Assembly (NCBI GenBank): GCA_963743595.1
Contig: CAVURW010000039.1
Location: 1 to 64,000, forward strand
Direction of reading: 5' to 3'
Source of the DNA: CAVURW01 sp963743595
GTDB taxonomy: Bacteria; Verrucomicrobiota; Verrucomicrobiia; Methylacidiphilales; UBA1321
DNA length: 64,000 nt
Below, piece by piece: positions 26,345-33,880 of this stretch. Numbering within the stretch: the stretch's first letter is position 1; each line of letters starts with the position of its first letter. Position numbers and translations under genes: made by a program. A model generated the notes under the pieces. That model was not told the DNA's origin, made no database searches, and saw nothing but the letters and a program-made list of their open reading frames with translations.

Positions 26345-27466
26345 CTAAATGAAAACCGGTTCCCAATCTTTCCAGACGGGATCGAGCCCGAGCTGGCGGA
26401 GGCGCTCGGCGACCTCTTGCGGAGAGCGCTCATCTGAGATCGCGAACTGGACGGTTGCACCGGTCGCCTTGGCGCGATCATCGGCGGAGAGCTCGACCCG
26501 GCGGCCGCGCTCGGTGGTGTGGAGATCGTCCTTGCCCGCACCGGTGTAGCCGCCCGGTTCCGTGTGCGAGCCGGCGCTCATGGTGGTGATTCCGAGGGGA
26601 GCCAAGGCGTCCCGGAACTCCGGCCGCTCGCGCGTGGAGAGGATCAGGCCCACCTGCGGGAAGGTGATGCGAAACGCGAGGATCGTTTGAACAAGATCGC
26701 GATCCTTAAAGGCGGTAAGCGGGGCGAACTCGCCAGCCGCCGGTCGAATGCGGGGAAAAGAGAGGGTGAGATACGATTTCCAACACTGTTTTTGCAGGTA
26801 TTCCGTGTGCGCCGCCAGGTGCAGCGCCTCCTCCCGCCACGGAGCCAGGCCGAAGAGCGCCCCGATTCCGAGTCGACGGAAGCCCGCTGCATAGGCGCGC
26901 TCGGGACAATCGAGTCGCCAATCGAAGTTTTGCTTGGGGCCAGCTTTATGCAATGTGGCGTATTGCGCGGTATCGTAGGTCTCTTGGTACACGACGAGGC
27001 CTTCCGCACCAGCTTGTACAATGGGGAGGTACTCAGCGGTTTCCATGGGGCCGACCTCCAGCGAGAGGCTGGGCACGATGGGGATGAGCCGACGCACCAC
27101 GTCCTCCAGATAACCGGAGCCCACGAACTTGGGGTGCTCACCGGCCACCAGGAGGATATTACGAAAGCCTTGGGCGCCGAGGTGCCGGGCTTCAGCCTCC
27201 GTTTGATCCAGGGAGAGGGTCACGCGCAAGATCGGATTGTTTCGGGAGAAGCCACAATATTCGCAGACATTAATGCACTCGTTGGAGAGATAAAGCGGTG
27301 CAAAGAGCCGCATCGTTTTGCCAAAGAATTGGCGGGTGAGCCGGGCCGCGTGCTGGGCCATGAGCTCGAGTTCTTGCTGTGTTTTCGGTTCCAGAAGGCG
27401 TTGAAATTGCGAAAGCAGCTTGCTGGAGGCAAAGGCACGTGAGTTGAAATGATGGGAGAAAGCCAC
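26345..27466 (-). CDS. thiH: 2-iminoacetate synthase ThiH (radical SAM)
   Basis: ThiH cleaves tyrosine by radical SAM chemistry to dehydroglycine (2-iminoacetate) for the thiazole half of thiamine. The 373-aa length fits. The cluster motif CINVCEYCGFSR lies near residue 63 (CxxxCxxC). Family stretches: 'GFRNILLVAGEHPKFVG' near 101, 'VYQETYDTAQYATLHKAGP' near 155, 'RLGIGALFGLAPWREEA' near 197, 'SFPRIRPAAGEF' near 236 and 'MSAGSHTEPGGYTG' near 296. The start used is GTG 27466 (MAFSHHFNSRAF). No other thi genes are nearby, so thiamine synthesis is spread over several loci. ThiH over the oxygen-dependent ThiO suits a partly anaerobic life. Confidence 0.93.
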   Translation of the reverse strand: MAFSHHFNSRAFASSKLLSQFQRLLEPKTQQELELMAQHAARLTRQFFGKTMRLFAPLYLSNECINVCEYCGFSRNNPILRVTLSLDQTEAEARHLGAQGFRNILLVAGEHPKFVGSGYLEDVVRRLIPIVPSLSLEVGPMETAEYLPIVQAGAEGLVVYQETYDTAQYATLHKAGPKQNFDWRLDCPERAYAAGFRRLGIGALFGLAPWREEALHLAAHTEYLQKQCWKSYLTLSFPRIRPAAGEFAPLTAFKDRDLVQTILAFRITFPQVGLILSTRERPEFRDALAPLGITTMSAGSHTEPGGYTGAGKDDLHTTERGRRVELSADDRAKATGATVQFAISDERSPQEVAERLRQLGLDPVWKDWEPVFI

Positions 27467-27561
27467 GGCAAAGATTACTGTGAGTTGGACGGTGCATCAA
27501 CTGGATGTTAGAGCGCGGTTCTTGCGAGTTTTCAAGCGGCCTGCTAGACCCTGTAGGCACA

Positions 27562-28359
27562 ATGACGGGCGATGATTCAAACGGGAATGGGGATTACTCG
27601 CCGCCGCCAGAGCCGAGTTTTTGGGAGTGGATCGTTAGCGACCCGTGGTTTGGGTTGTTGGGCGTTGCCTACACCGTGTTCCATATCTGGATGATGATCG
27701 ATGCGGCGCGGCGTGGCGAGTGGGTTTGGTTCGTCTTCATGTTCATCTTTCCGATCAATAGCGCGGTCTATTACTTTTCGGTCTATCAATACGCAGCGGG
27801 CGGGTTCACCTTCGAGATTCCAGGTGCGGCAGATCGGAAACGGATCGCGGAGCTGGAAGCCGATATCTACAACCTGGACAAGGCGCATCATTACCAGCTT
27901 TTAGGCGATATCTATCTCAAACAAGGCAAGCATACTAAGGCGGAGGAATGTTATCGCTCGGCATTAGAACGGGACAAGGACGAGCTCGATGCAATCGCGC
28001 ATCTAGGGATCTGTCTGGCCAAGCAAAAGAAGCCTGCGGAGGCCTTGCCCTACCTGAAGCGGGCCGTGGAGATGAATCCTAAGCACGATTACGGTGATAC
28101 GATCATGACTCTGGGTGAGGTACTCAATGAGTTGGATGAGAAAGCAGCGATGCCCGTGTGGAAGCAAGCGCTCGGGTATTACTCGTTACCGCGTGCCCGC
28201 GTCCAATACGCCGAGCTGCTGCTGAAGCACGGCGATAAGGAAGAAGCTAAGCGCATGGCGAAATCGGTGGTGGCCGATGCGCCGTTCACACCCAAGTTTC
28301 AGAAGTGGAAAGATAAACCGTTCGTGGCGCGGGCGAAGAAGCTGTTGGCGGTGAAGTAA
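27562..28359 (+). CDS. Membrane-anchored TPR protein
   Basis: From ATG 27562 (MTGDDSNGNGDYSPPPEPSF) the product is 265 aa. Two membrane helices lie near residues 30-45 ('FGLLGVAYTVFHIWMMID') and 52-70 ('WVWFVFMFIFPINSAVYYF'), followed by cytosolic or periplasmic TPR repeats ('HHYQLLGDIYLKQGKHTKAE', 'IAHLGICLAKQKKPAEALPY', 'VQYAELLLKHGDKEEAKRMA'). The N-terminal layout resembles the PLD-nuclease-N-like membrane hairpin seen in inner-membrane adaptors. An upstream TTG/ATG at 27505 would add 19 residues with no structure. It diverges from thiH. Its partner is unknown. Confidence 0.75.
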   Translation: MTGDDSNGNGDYSPPPEPSFWEWIVSDPWFGLLGVAYTVFHIWMMIDAARRGEWVWFVFMFIFPINSAVYYFSVYQYAAGGFTFEIPGAADRKRIAELEADIYNLDKAHHYQLLGDIYLKQGKHTKAEECYRSALERDKDELDAIAHLGICLAKQKKPAEALPYLKRAVEMNPKHDYGDTIMTLGEVLNELDEKAAMPVWKQALGYYSLPRARVQYAELLLKHGDKEEAKRMAKSVVADAPFTPKFQKWKDKPFVARAKKLLAVK

Positions 28360-28455
28360 ACTACGCGATTGGATTTGCGTTCGGGAGAGTATTCTCGTCA
28401 TCACGAAACCCCTCAGTGAACGAAGATTCAATTTCTCGAATTTCAGCTCGCTGAA

Positions 28456-28527
28456 TGACCCCAACGGGATTCGAACCCGTGCTATCTCCGTGAGAGGGAG
28501 ATGAGCTAACCACTACTCAATGGGGTC
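28456..28527 (-). tRNA. tRNA-Glu (anticodon CTC)
   Basis: A 72-nt cloverleaf on the minus strand: acceptor GACCCCA / TGGGGTC, anticodon arm stem TCTCC / GGAGA with loop CTCTCAC giving anticodon CTC, T arm with loop TTCGAAT, discriminator A. The CCA end is not encoded. It is almost identical to the tRNA-Glu 45 bp away. Confidence 0.93.
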
Positions 28528-28572
28528 TCTGTGCGATCGTCGACAAGGACGACAGCCGAAATCCTACTAGCG

Positions 28573-28644
28573 TGACCCCAACGGGATTCGAACCCGTGCT
28601 ATCTCCGTGAAAGGGAGATGAGCTAACCGCTACTCCATGGGGTC
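28573..28644 (-). tRNA. tRNA-Glu (anticodon TTC)
   Basis: Same fold as its neighbour, with anticodon loop CTTTCAC giving anticodon TTC, the major Glu tRNA. The CCA end is not encoded. The two genes probably arose by duplication and are likely co-transcribed, this one first. Confidence 0.95.
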
Positions 28645-28748
28645 AACTGCGGAGCCCGCTAAAGTAGGCGACTGGCAGCGCGATTGCAAGAAGTTTCCGA
28701 TTGAAGGTCGGCGGAAGTTCCGACGCGATTCTCGCCCTCTGCCCCTAC

Positions 28749-29186
28749 TTACGGACCGTGATGCGCGGGCGTGTCGGTAGGCCGATTCACGGCGAAGGCG
28801 ATATTGTTCAGGTTCACGGCGCGACAAACGTCCAGCACCGGGATGATCATGTCCCAGTCGGCGTGTTGCGCACCGCGGAGAATCACGATTTCGTTAGGGT
28901 CGATCTTCACCAGTTCACCCAGGCGCTTTTCCAACTCAGGTAGCGTGATCGCTTGGCGTTCCAGTTCGATGGTGCCGTCTTGTAGCACATTGATGATAAC
29001 CTGGCCGGGGGTGATATCAGTAGGGCCGCCGTTTTTAGCGACAGGCACCATCACTTTGAGATCGAGTTCATCCCGCGCGATGTTCCAAGTGACGAGGAAG
29101 AAACAGAGCAGAAACATGATCACATCGATCATGGGTGCGAGGGGGAGCTGAATGGGGTGGTGCTGAATGCGTCGGCGGAGGTTCAT
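28749..29186 (-). CDS. exbD: ExbD/TolR-type biopolymer transport protein
   Basis: A 145-aa inner-membrane protein with one N-terminal helix and a periplasmic domain. The key motif 'LAPMIDVIMFLLCFFLVT' (residues ~16-33) holds the conserved membrane Asp that carries protons with ExbB/TolQ. The periplasmic part ('GQVIINVLQDGTIELERQ', 'EIVILRGAQHADWDMIIPVL') is typical of ExbD. It overlaps exbB by 4 bp (ATGA), so the two are translated together as the stator of a TonB or Tol energising complex. No tonB or receptor gene is adjacent. Confidence 0.9.
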   Translation of the reverse strand: MNLRRRIQHHPIQLPLAPMIDVIMFLLCFFLVTWNIARDELDLKVMVPVAKNGGPTDITPGQVIINVLQDGTIELERQAITLPELEKRLGELVKIDPNEIVILRGAQHADWDMIIPVLDVCRAVNLNNIAFAVNRPTDTPAHHGP

Positions 29187-29962
29187 TCACGTGTCGCGGC
29201 GGGAGTGCCGTTTTTAGCTCTGCGATTGATAATGATGAGTTCTTGGACAAGCAGGGTTGATTCGGTTTCGAGCACCGAGACGAGCTGATTCAGCCGACCG
29301 CGAAATATGGCGTAGAACACCATCGCAGTGATGCCAATGATCAAGCCCACGGCCGTGGAAATGAGCGCTGTGGAGACGCCGCCTGCAAGGACGAGTGTGC
29401 GGGCGGGGCCTTGATTTTGGGCGATTTGGCCGAATGATGTGAGGATACCGACGACTGTGCCGAAGAGGCCGAGCATCGGGGCTAGCACGCCCACGTCCAT
29501 GATGTAGGCGACGCGCTGGCTAAAATTGGCGACAACTCGGGACGCTTCGACTTCCGCCACGGCTTTAATGGCGCTTCCATCGGCATCCGGGCAACGCTCC
29601 AGAAACCGCAATGTTTGATCAATCACACGGGCGGTGGCTTGCGGGCGTTCCGCCACGTAACTGGCGAGCCCTTCCAGGTCTTCGTTCTCTAGAAAGGGTT
29701 CCATGCGAGCCATCATCTCCGGGGTCGTGATGGAGCGGAGATGGAGCGTGAAGAGGCAATAGAGGATCAGCGTGAAGGTGACGACGGAGGCGAAAATCAG
29801 AGGCACCATCACCCAGCCTGCGTTTGAGATCATCTGGAGCAGATTCGAGGTGCTACTCAGCTCCGAAATGGTGTCGGAACTAGCTGAGGACGCAGGCGCT
29901 GCTTGAGCCAGAAACAGAGGGAGGGGGCTAGAGAAGCCCGCAAAAAGAGGAGAGAGGTTCAT
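29183..29962 (-). CDS. exbB: ExbB/TolQ/MotA-type proton channel
   Basis: A 259-aa inner-membrane protein with a signal-like N-terminal segment (LSPLFAGFSSPLPLFLAQAA), then three membrane helices: 'WVMVPLIFASVVTFTLILYC' (~50-69), 'DVGVLAPMLGLFGTVVGILT' (~157-176) and 'GVSTALISTAVGLIIGITAM' (~195-214). The 'LGLFGTVVGI' and 'ISTAVGLIIGI' motifs are the MotA/TolQ/ExbB channel signature. It starts at ATG 29962 and is coupled to exbD by a 4-bp overlap. Together they convert proton-motive force into mechanical work at the outer membrane. TolQ is the alternative name; the absence of tolA/tolB nearby favours ExbB. Confidence 0.9.
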   Translation of the reverse strand: MNLSPLFAGFSSPLPLFLAQAAPASSASSDTISELSSTSNLLQMISNAGWVMVPLIFASVVTFTLILYCLFTLHLRSITTPEMMARMEPFLENEDLEGLASYVAERPQATARVIDQTLRFLERCPDADGSAIKAVAEVEASRVVANFSQRVAYIMDVGVLAPMLGLFGTVVGILTSFGQIAQNQGPARTLVLAGGVSTALISTAVGLIIGITAMVFYAIFRGRLNQLVSVLETESTLLVQELIIINRRAKNGTPAATRE

Positions 29963-30107
29963 TAATAGGAAGGCTTCCCGGAATTCTGGTGGAGGTTATG
30001 AGGTTTCTTGGAGAACGGCAAGTACGTAGCGTGAGGCTAATGGATATTCGTGCCGATGATAAAGGATAATAGTAGCGTTGACTATTGTTGCTGTTTTATC
30101 GTCGGGC

Positions 30108-30623
30108 ATGAGCGATGGCGATTCCTCCAAGCGGCGTGTGGTGTATCCAGGCACTTTTGATCCAATCACGAACGGTCACCTGGATGTCATTGAGCGCGGG
30201 CTACATCTCTTCGACGAGGTGATCGTGGCGATCGCAGCGGATAATTTGAAGAAACCGCTTTTTTCGCTAGAGGAGCGGCTGGAATTGGCCAGGACGGCGT
30301 GTCGAGAGTTGAGCCCACGAATCGAAGTAACGGTGTTTCGCGGTTTGTTGGTGAAGTTTGTCGCGAGCATCGGGTCGAATGCGATTTTGAGGGGATTACG
30401 CGCCGTGGCCGATTTCGAGTACGAATTTCAATTGGCGTTGATGAATCGAAAATTGGATGGGGGAATCGAGACGATTTTCTTAATGCCACGCGATACGTAC
30501 GCCTACCTGAGCTCCACGATCATCAAAGAAGTGGCGCGATTGAATGGCAACATCACCGACTTTGTGCCGAGGAATGTGGAGTCGGCGCTGAAAGAGAAGT
30601 TCGGGCCGGGTTTCATGATCTGA
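30108..30623 (+). CDS. coaD: Phosphopantetheine adenylyltransferase
   Basis: CoaD adenylates 4'-phosphopantetheine to dephospho-CoA, the penultimate step of CoA synthesis. The nucleotidyltransferase motif 'YPGTFDPITNGHLDVIERG' (T/H-x-G-H family) sits near residue 12, 'VAIAADNLKKPLFSLEERL' follows, 'AILRGLRAVADFEYEFQLAL' near 87 and 'LSSTIIKEVARLNGNITDFV' near 128. From ATG 30108 (MSDGDSSKRRVV) the protein is 171 aa, close to the usual ~160. A TTG at 30078 would add ten residues and is not favoured. Confidence 0.95.
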   Translation: MSDGDSSKRRVVYPGTFDPITNGHLDVIERGLHLFDEVIVAIAADNLKKPLFSLEERLELARTACRELSPRIEVTVFRGLLVKFVASIGSNAILRGLRAVADFEYEFQLALMNRKLDGGIETIFLMPRDTYAYLSSTIIKEVARLNGNITDFVPRNVESALKEKFGPGFMI

Positions 30624-30642
30624 CGGTCTGTGGTCTCCAGAT

Positions 30643-30840
30643 GGGGCTTGAAGGCAGTTGTCATCCGTTACGGGGCTCACGGCAGCGCAAGGGCGCATAA
30701 TCCGTGGATTGGTTCACGATTCAAAACGACTTTGTGACTGATTTTGCTCGTACCATAAAGGCACGAGCGAGGCAGGGGGGAGATACCCGGGTTTCACCCG
30801 GGTCTATGGTCCTGTCGCCCCTGGCGGGGCTTGAAGGCAG
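30643..30840. repeat. Intergenic palindromic repeat patch
   Basis: Two hairpins stand side by side: ACCCGGG / CCCGGGT at 30785-30803 (loop TTTCA) and GCCCC / GGGGC at 30817-30830 (loop TGGC). The second ends in GGGGCTTGAAGGCAG (30826-30840), which also occurs exactly at 30643-30657. This paired-hairpin design, with 'CCCGGG..CACCCGGG' followed by 'GCCCC..GGGGC', recalls interspersed non-coding repeats known from Planctomycetes and Verrucomicrobia genomes. No coding frame crosses it. Confidence 0.6.
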
Positions 30841-30896
30841 CGGATGTCATGTCGTGGATCTGATTCAGCGGATGTCATGTCGTGGATCTGAGTCAG
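30841..30896. repeat. 28-bp tandem repeat, two copies
   Basis: The unit CGGATGTCATGTCGTGGATC plus eight bases occurs at 30841-30868 and again at 30869-30896 with one mismatch. It directly abuts the hairpin patch. Confidence 0.85.
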
Positions 30897-30973
30897 CGAG
30901 TCTTCTCAGGCAAAAGCGGACCCAAAAGCGCGCCGAGTAAATCCGCGTCGTAGGGTTTGGGTAAGTGGGACCC
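30893..30973 (-). pseudogene. C-terminal scrap of a response-regulator receiver domain
   Basis: On the minus strand this reads 'LPKPYDADLLGALLGPLLPE' then KTR and a TGA stop at 30893-30895. The first ten residues are identical to the receiver-domain end of the hybrid kinase at 35.3 kb ('LLPKPYDADLLGGLL'), and the DNA (27 bp around 30935-30961 against 35311-35337) differs at one position. The frame is closed upstream by a stop at 30974-30976, so it is a truncated duplicate, not a gene. Confidence 0.6.
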
Positions 30974-31051
30974 TTAAAAATCGAGCGAGCGCATTTACAA
31001 GGTGCGAGGAGACTTGTTTTCAAGTCGTGGGTATCTGCTAAGCTTTTGAGG

Positions 31052-31519
31052 ATGAACCCGATCGATACGAGTGCGTTAGCATTGAGTGATCCGCTGGAGA
31101 TTAAGGAAGAGCTGGGCTGTGAGGTGCTGGAGCTGGATGAAGCAACCGCCCGCGCGTTTGCGCCTATCGCGGTGGAGGTGACCGTGCGAAAGGATGTGGA
31201 GGGGAAGGTTACGGTGGTGGGGAGCCTCAAGACGACCTTAAAATTGCTGTGTGGACGCTGCGCGGAGTGGTTGCCGTGGCCGGTTTCCATCCCGGTAGAT
31301 CATGAATTTGAGCCGCCCTACGAGAATTTGTTGGACTTAGTGGCGCTGTTTCGAGAAGATATCCTGCTCGAGTTACCGCTTATACCGGTATGCCAGTTGG
31401 GGTCGGAAGGTCGGTGTCCCATTACGGGAGAAATTCACCTTTCGAAACCGGAAGCTTCTGTTTCCCTAGCTAGCGAAGCGCTCTGGAATGCATTGAGCAA
31501 AATTAAAACGAATAAGTAG
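31052..31519 (+). CDS. yceD: YceD family protein (DUF177)
   Basis: YceD/DUF177 proteins sit upstream of rpmF in most bacteria and have been linked to 23S rRNA maturation, mainly in plants and E. coli. From ATG 31052 (MNPIDTSALALSDP), preceded by TGAGG, the product is 155 aa. The family hallmarks are present: a cysteine pair in 'LLCGRCAEWLPWPVSI' near residue 65, an acidic 'LDLVALFREDILLELPLIPV' stretch near 95, and 'CQLGSEGRCPI' near 117. A longer reading from 30965 would start inside the upstream remnant and is rejected. rpmF begins 18 bp later. Confidence 0.88.
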   Translation: MNPIDTSALALSDPLEIKEELGCEVLELDEATARAFAPIAVEVTVRKDVEGKVTVVGSLKTTLKLLCGRCAEWLPWPVSIPVDHEFEPPYENLLDLVALFREDILLELPLIPVCQLGSEGRCPITGEIHLSKPEASVSLASEALWNALSKIKTNK

Positions 31520-31537
31520 ACACAAAGGTAGAGATTT

Positions 31538-31723
31538 ATGGGAGTTCCAAAACGTAAGACTTCAAAGATGCGCCTGCGCACACGCAAGGCCGCAAATGCA
31601 TGGAAATTTACCGGTTTATTTGTAGATGCAAAGAGCGGCAACATGCATCACGGCCATTGTGTCGATCTCTCGACCGGAATGTACCGCGGCAGACAAGTGA
31701 TTTCCAAGACAGTCGAGGAGTAG
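31538..31723 (+). CDS. rpmF: 50S ribosomal protein L32
   Basis: Small ribosomal protein of the large subunit. The 61-aa product begins 'MGVPKRKTSKMRLRTRKAAN', the standard L32 N-terminus (M[AG]VPKRKTSK). The zinc-binding Cys pairs of some L32 proteins are not present; a single Cys (HGHCVDL) remains, so this is the C-minus type. It lies in the conserved yceD-rpmF-plsX-fabH order, which ties membrane-lipid synthesis to ribosome synthesis. A clear ribosome-binding site (AAAGGTAGAG) precedes it. Confidence 0.93.
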   Translation: MGVPKRKTSKMRLRTRKAANAWKFTGLFVDAKSGNMHHGHCVDLSTGMYRGRQVISKTVEE

Positions 31724-31764
31724 TCCTTGACCTCTCGCTACGGGGGAGGTAACTGAAGTCCGGC

Positions 31765-32784
31765 ATGAAGATTGCGCTGGATGCGATGGGGGGAGACTTT
31801 GCCCCTTACAATATTGTGGCAGGAGCCCTGGACGCCCGCGCCGATTTCCCGGACGTGGAAATTATCCTGGTCGGCGATGAAGCCCGGGTCAACGAAGAGC
31901 TGGGACGGATGGGCGCACCTGGGGCTGATCGGACACGTTTGACGATCCACCACGCTTCTCAGGTGGTCGATATGTCCGATAGCGCGATCGATGCGGTTCG
32001 GCGCAAGAAAGATTCGTCCATTTCCCGAGCCGTGGAGTTAGTCGCCGACGGCAAGGCCGATGCAGTGGTCACTGCCGGGCACACGGGAGCACTGGTGGCT
32101 GCGTCAAAGATTCGGCTGCGCATGTTGCCGGGAATCGATCGCCCGGCAATCACCGCCTTGCTTCCGACCGATAACGGCTTTTTCTTGTTAGTCGACGCCG
32201 GGGCTAATGTCGATTGCACGCCGGAGCACCTGATGCAGTTCGGCGTGATGGGTGCGGTCTATTCGCGGACCGTGCTGAAGCGGGAGAATCCGCGCGTGGG
32301 TGTGATGAGTAATGGCTCCGAGGAATCAAAAGGCAACGAATTGACCCGAGCCGCTTTTCAATTGCTTAAAGGCACACGCCTGAATTTTATTGGCAACGTG
32401 GAGGGGCACGATTTGTTCAAAGAGAGCAAGGTGGACGTGGTGGTCTGCGACGGGTTTGTCGGCAATATCATTTTGAAAACGTCGGAGAGCCTGGCAAAGG
32501 GCATTTTCTCCTGGTTACGCACGGAATTGACCGCGAATTATGTCCGGAAGGTGGGTGCGTTCTTGGCGCGCCCGGCGTTTATGGCGATTCGCGCACGAAC
32601 CAGTACGGACGAATACGGAGGGATGCCGCTGCTGGGGGTGAATGGCATTTGCATTAAGGCACACGGTAACTCGTCCCCGAAAGCGGTGCGCAATGCGATT
32701 CGAGTGGCCAGAGAAGCCGTGACTCTTCAGGTGAATCCCCTTATTATCGAGGAAATCAGACACCATGGCCCATCAACTTCGTAA
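31765..32784 (+). CDS. plsX: Phosphate acyltransferase PlsX
   Basis: PlsX converts acyl-ACP to acyl-phosphate for PlsY in phosphatidic-acid synthesis at the inner face of the membrane. The 339-aa protein begins 'MKIALDAMGGDFAPYNIVAG', the family N-terminus. 'VVTAGHTGALVAASKIRL' near residue 95, 'LLVDAGANVDCTPEHLMQFG' near 140, 'GNEL' with 'FIGNVEGHDLF' near 210 and 'GFVGNIILKTSES' near 230 are conserved. An unusually strong Shine-Dalgarno sequence (GGGGGAGGTAA, 31742-31752) lies upstream. It overlaps fabH by 20 bp. Confidence 0.95.
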   Translation: MKIALDAMGGDFAPYNIVAGALDARADFPDVEIILVGDEARVNEELGRMGAPGADRTRLTIHHASQVVDMSDSAIDAVRRKKDSSISRAVELVADGKADAVVTAGHTGALVAASKIRLRMLPGIDRPAITALLPTDNGFFLLVDAGANVDCTPEHLMQFGVMGAVYSRTVLKRENPRVGVMSNGSEESKGNELTRAAFQLLKGTRLNFIGNVEGHDLFKESKVDVVVCDGFVGNIILKTSESLAKGIFSWLRTELTANYVRKVGAFLARPAFMAIRARTSTDEYGGMPLLGVNGICIKAHGNSSPKAVRNAIRVAREAVTLQVNPLIIEEIRHHGPSTS

Positions 32785-33778
32785 AGTTCCTGCCGTAATC
32801 GCAGGCACTGGCTCTTACCTTCCGAGCAAAGTTCTCACAAACGCAGACCTGGAGAAGATGGTGGATACCTCCGACGAGTGGATTTTCACCCGGACGGGGA
32901 TACGCGAGCGCCGGATTGCCGCGCCCGATGAGCTCTCTTCCGATATGGGCTCACGAGCCGCAGAGCTCGCCCTGAAACGGGCCGGTTTGGATCCGAAGCA
33001 GGTGGATTTGATCATCGTGGGCACGAGTACGCCGGACACGCCTTTCCCTTCGACCGCCTGCTACATCCAACACAAAATTGGAGCGAAGAAGGCGGCAGCG
33101 TTCGATATCACAGCGGCCTGCTCGGGTTTTCTCTACTCGCTCATTACCGCAAACCAATTCATTTCCACGGGGCTCTACTCGAATATTCTCGTCATCGGCG
33201 CAGAGAAGATGTCGGCGATTATCAACTGGCAGGACCGGAATACATGCGTGCTGTTCGGAGATGGCGCTGGTGCCGTCTTGCTTCAAGCGAAAACCGATGC
33301 AACCAGTCATCGGGGATTCGGCTTTCTAGCGACTGACCTGGGTGCCGATGGTGCGCAGGCCGATATCCTTTCAGTGCCTGGTGGGGGCTGTCGCATCCCG
33401 CTCTCTGCCGAGGTCTTGGCGGAACGGATTAATACGATCCAAATGTCCGGCAAAGAGGTCTATCGCTATGCGGTCAGTGCGATGTATCAATCGGCCAAAC
33501 GTTGTTTAGATGCGGCCAAGATCAGCACCGATGAGATCGACTGGGTGGTTCCGCACCAGGCGAATTATCGGATCATCGAAGCGGTGGCGGAGCGGCTCGG
33601 CACGCCAAAAGAGAAATTGATCGTGAACCTGGATCAATACGGGAACACCTCGGCCGCTTGCATGCCCATCGCGATCGATGAAGCGGTGGCCGCCGGAAAA
33701 TTCAAGCCGGGCGATAAGATTCTGTTCGTGACGTTCGGCGGTGGTTTGACGTGGGCGAGCGCGGTATTAGAGTGGTAG
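32765..33778 (+). CDS. fabH: 3-oxoacyl-[ACP] synthase III FabH
   Basis: FabH starts type II fatty-acid synthesis by condensing acetyl-CoA (or a branched acyl-CoA) with malonyl-ACP. The 337-aa length is usual. The catalytic triad is visible: Cys in DITAACSGFLYSL near residue 118, His in VPHQANYRIIEAV near 261, Asn in NLDQYGNTSAACM near 291. The N-terminus 'IAGTGSYLPSKVLTNADL' and the end 'FVTFGGGLTWASAVLEW' are typical. It starts at ATG 32765 inside the end of plsX, so the two are translated together. Confidence 0.95.
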   Translation: MAHQLRKVPAVIAGTGSYLPSKVLTNADLEKMVDTSDEWIFTRTGIRERRIAAPDELSSDMGSRAAELALKRAGLDPKQVDLIIVGTSTPDTPFPSTACYIQHKIGAKKAAAFDITAACSGFLYSLITANQFISTGLYSNILVIGAEKMSAIINWQDRNTCVLFGDGAGAVLLQAKTDATSHRGFGFLATDLGADGAQADILSVPGGGCRIPLSAEVLAERINTIQMSGKEVYRYAVSAMYQSAKRCLDAAKISTDEIDWVVPHQANYRIIEAVAERLGTPKEKLIVNLDQYGNTSAACMPIAIDEAVAAGKFKPGDKILFVTFGGGLTWASAVLEW

Positions 33779-33880
33779 CGAGTATCTGTCCTTTTCCACT
33801 TTATTTTGTGGAATTCAGTCGTTTTTGATCGTTAATAATTTGAAATTCCAGCTTACTTGCGTTTAGGATTAGGGACTCTA

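Noticed and set aside
27505..27561. N-terminal extension of the membrane TPR gene
   Set aside because: The extra 19 residues have no structure, and the ATG at 27562 gives a normal start before the membrane helices.
30078..30107. TTG start that would extend coaD by ten residues
   Set aside because: CoaD proteins start close to the YPGTFDP motif, and the ATG at 30108 gives the usual length.
30965..31051. Upstream extension of yceD
   Set aside because: The extension lies in the flank of the receiver-domain remnant and has no YceD character; ATG 31052 has a better ribosome-binding site.
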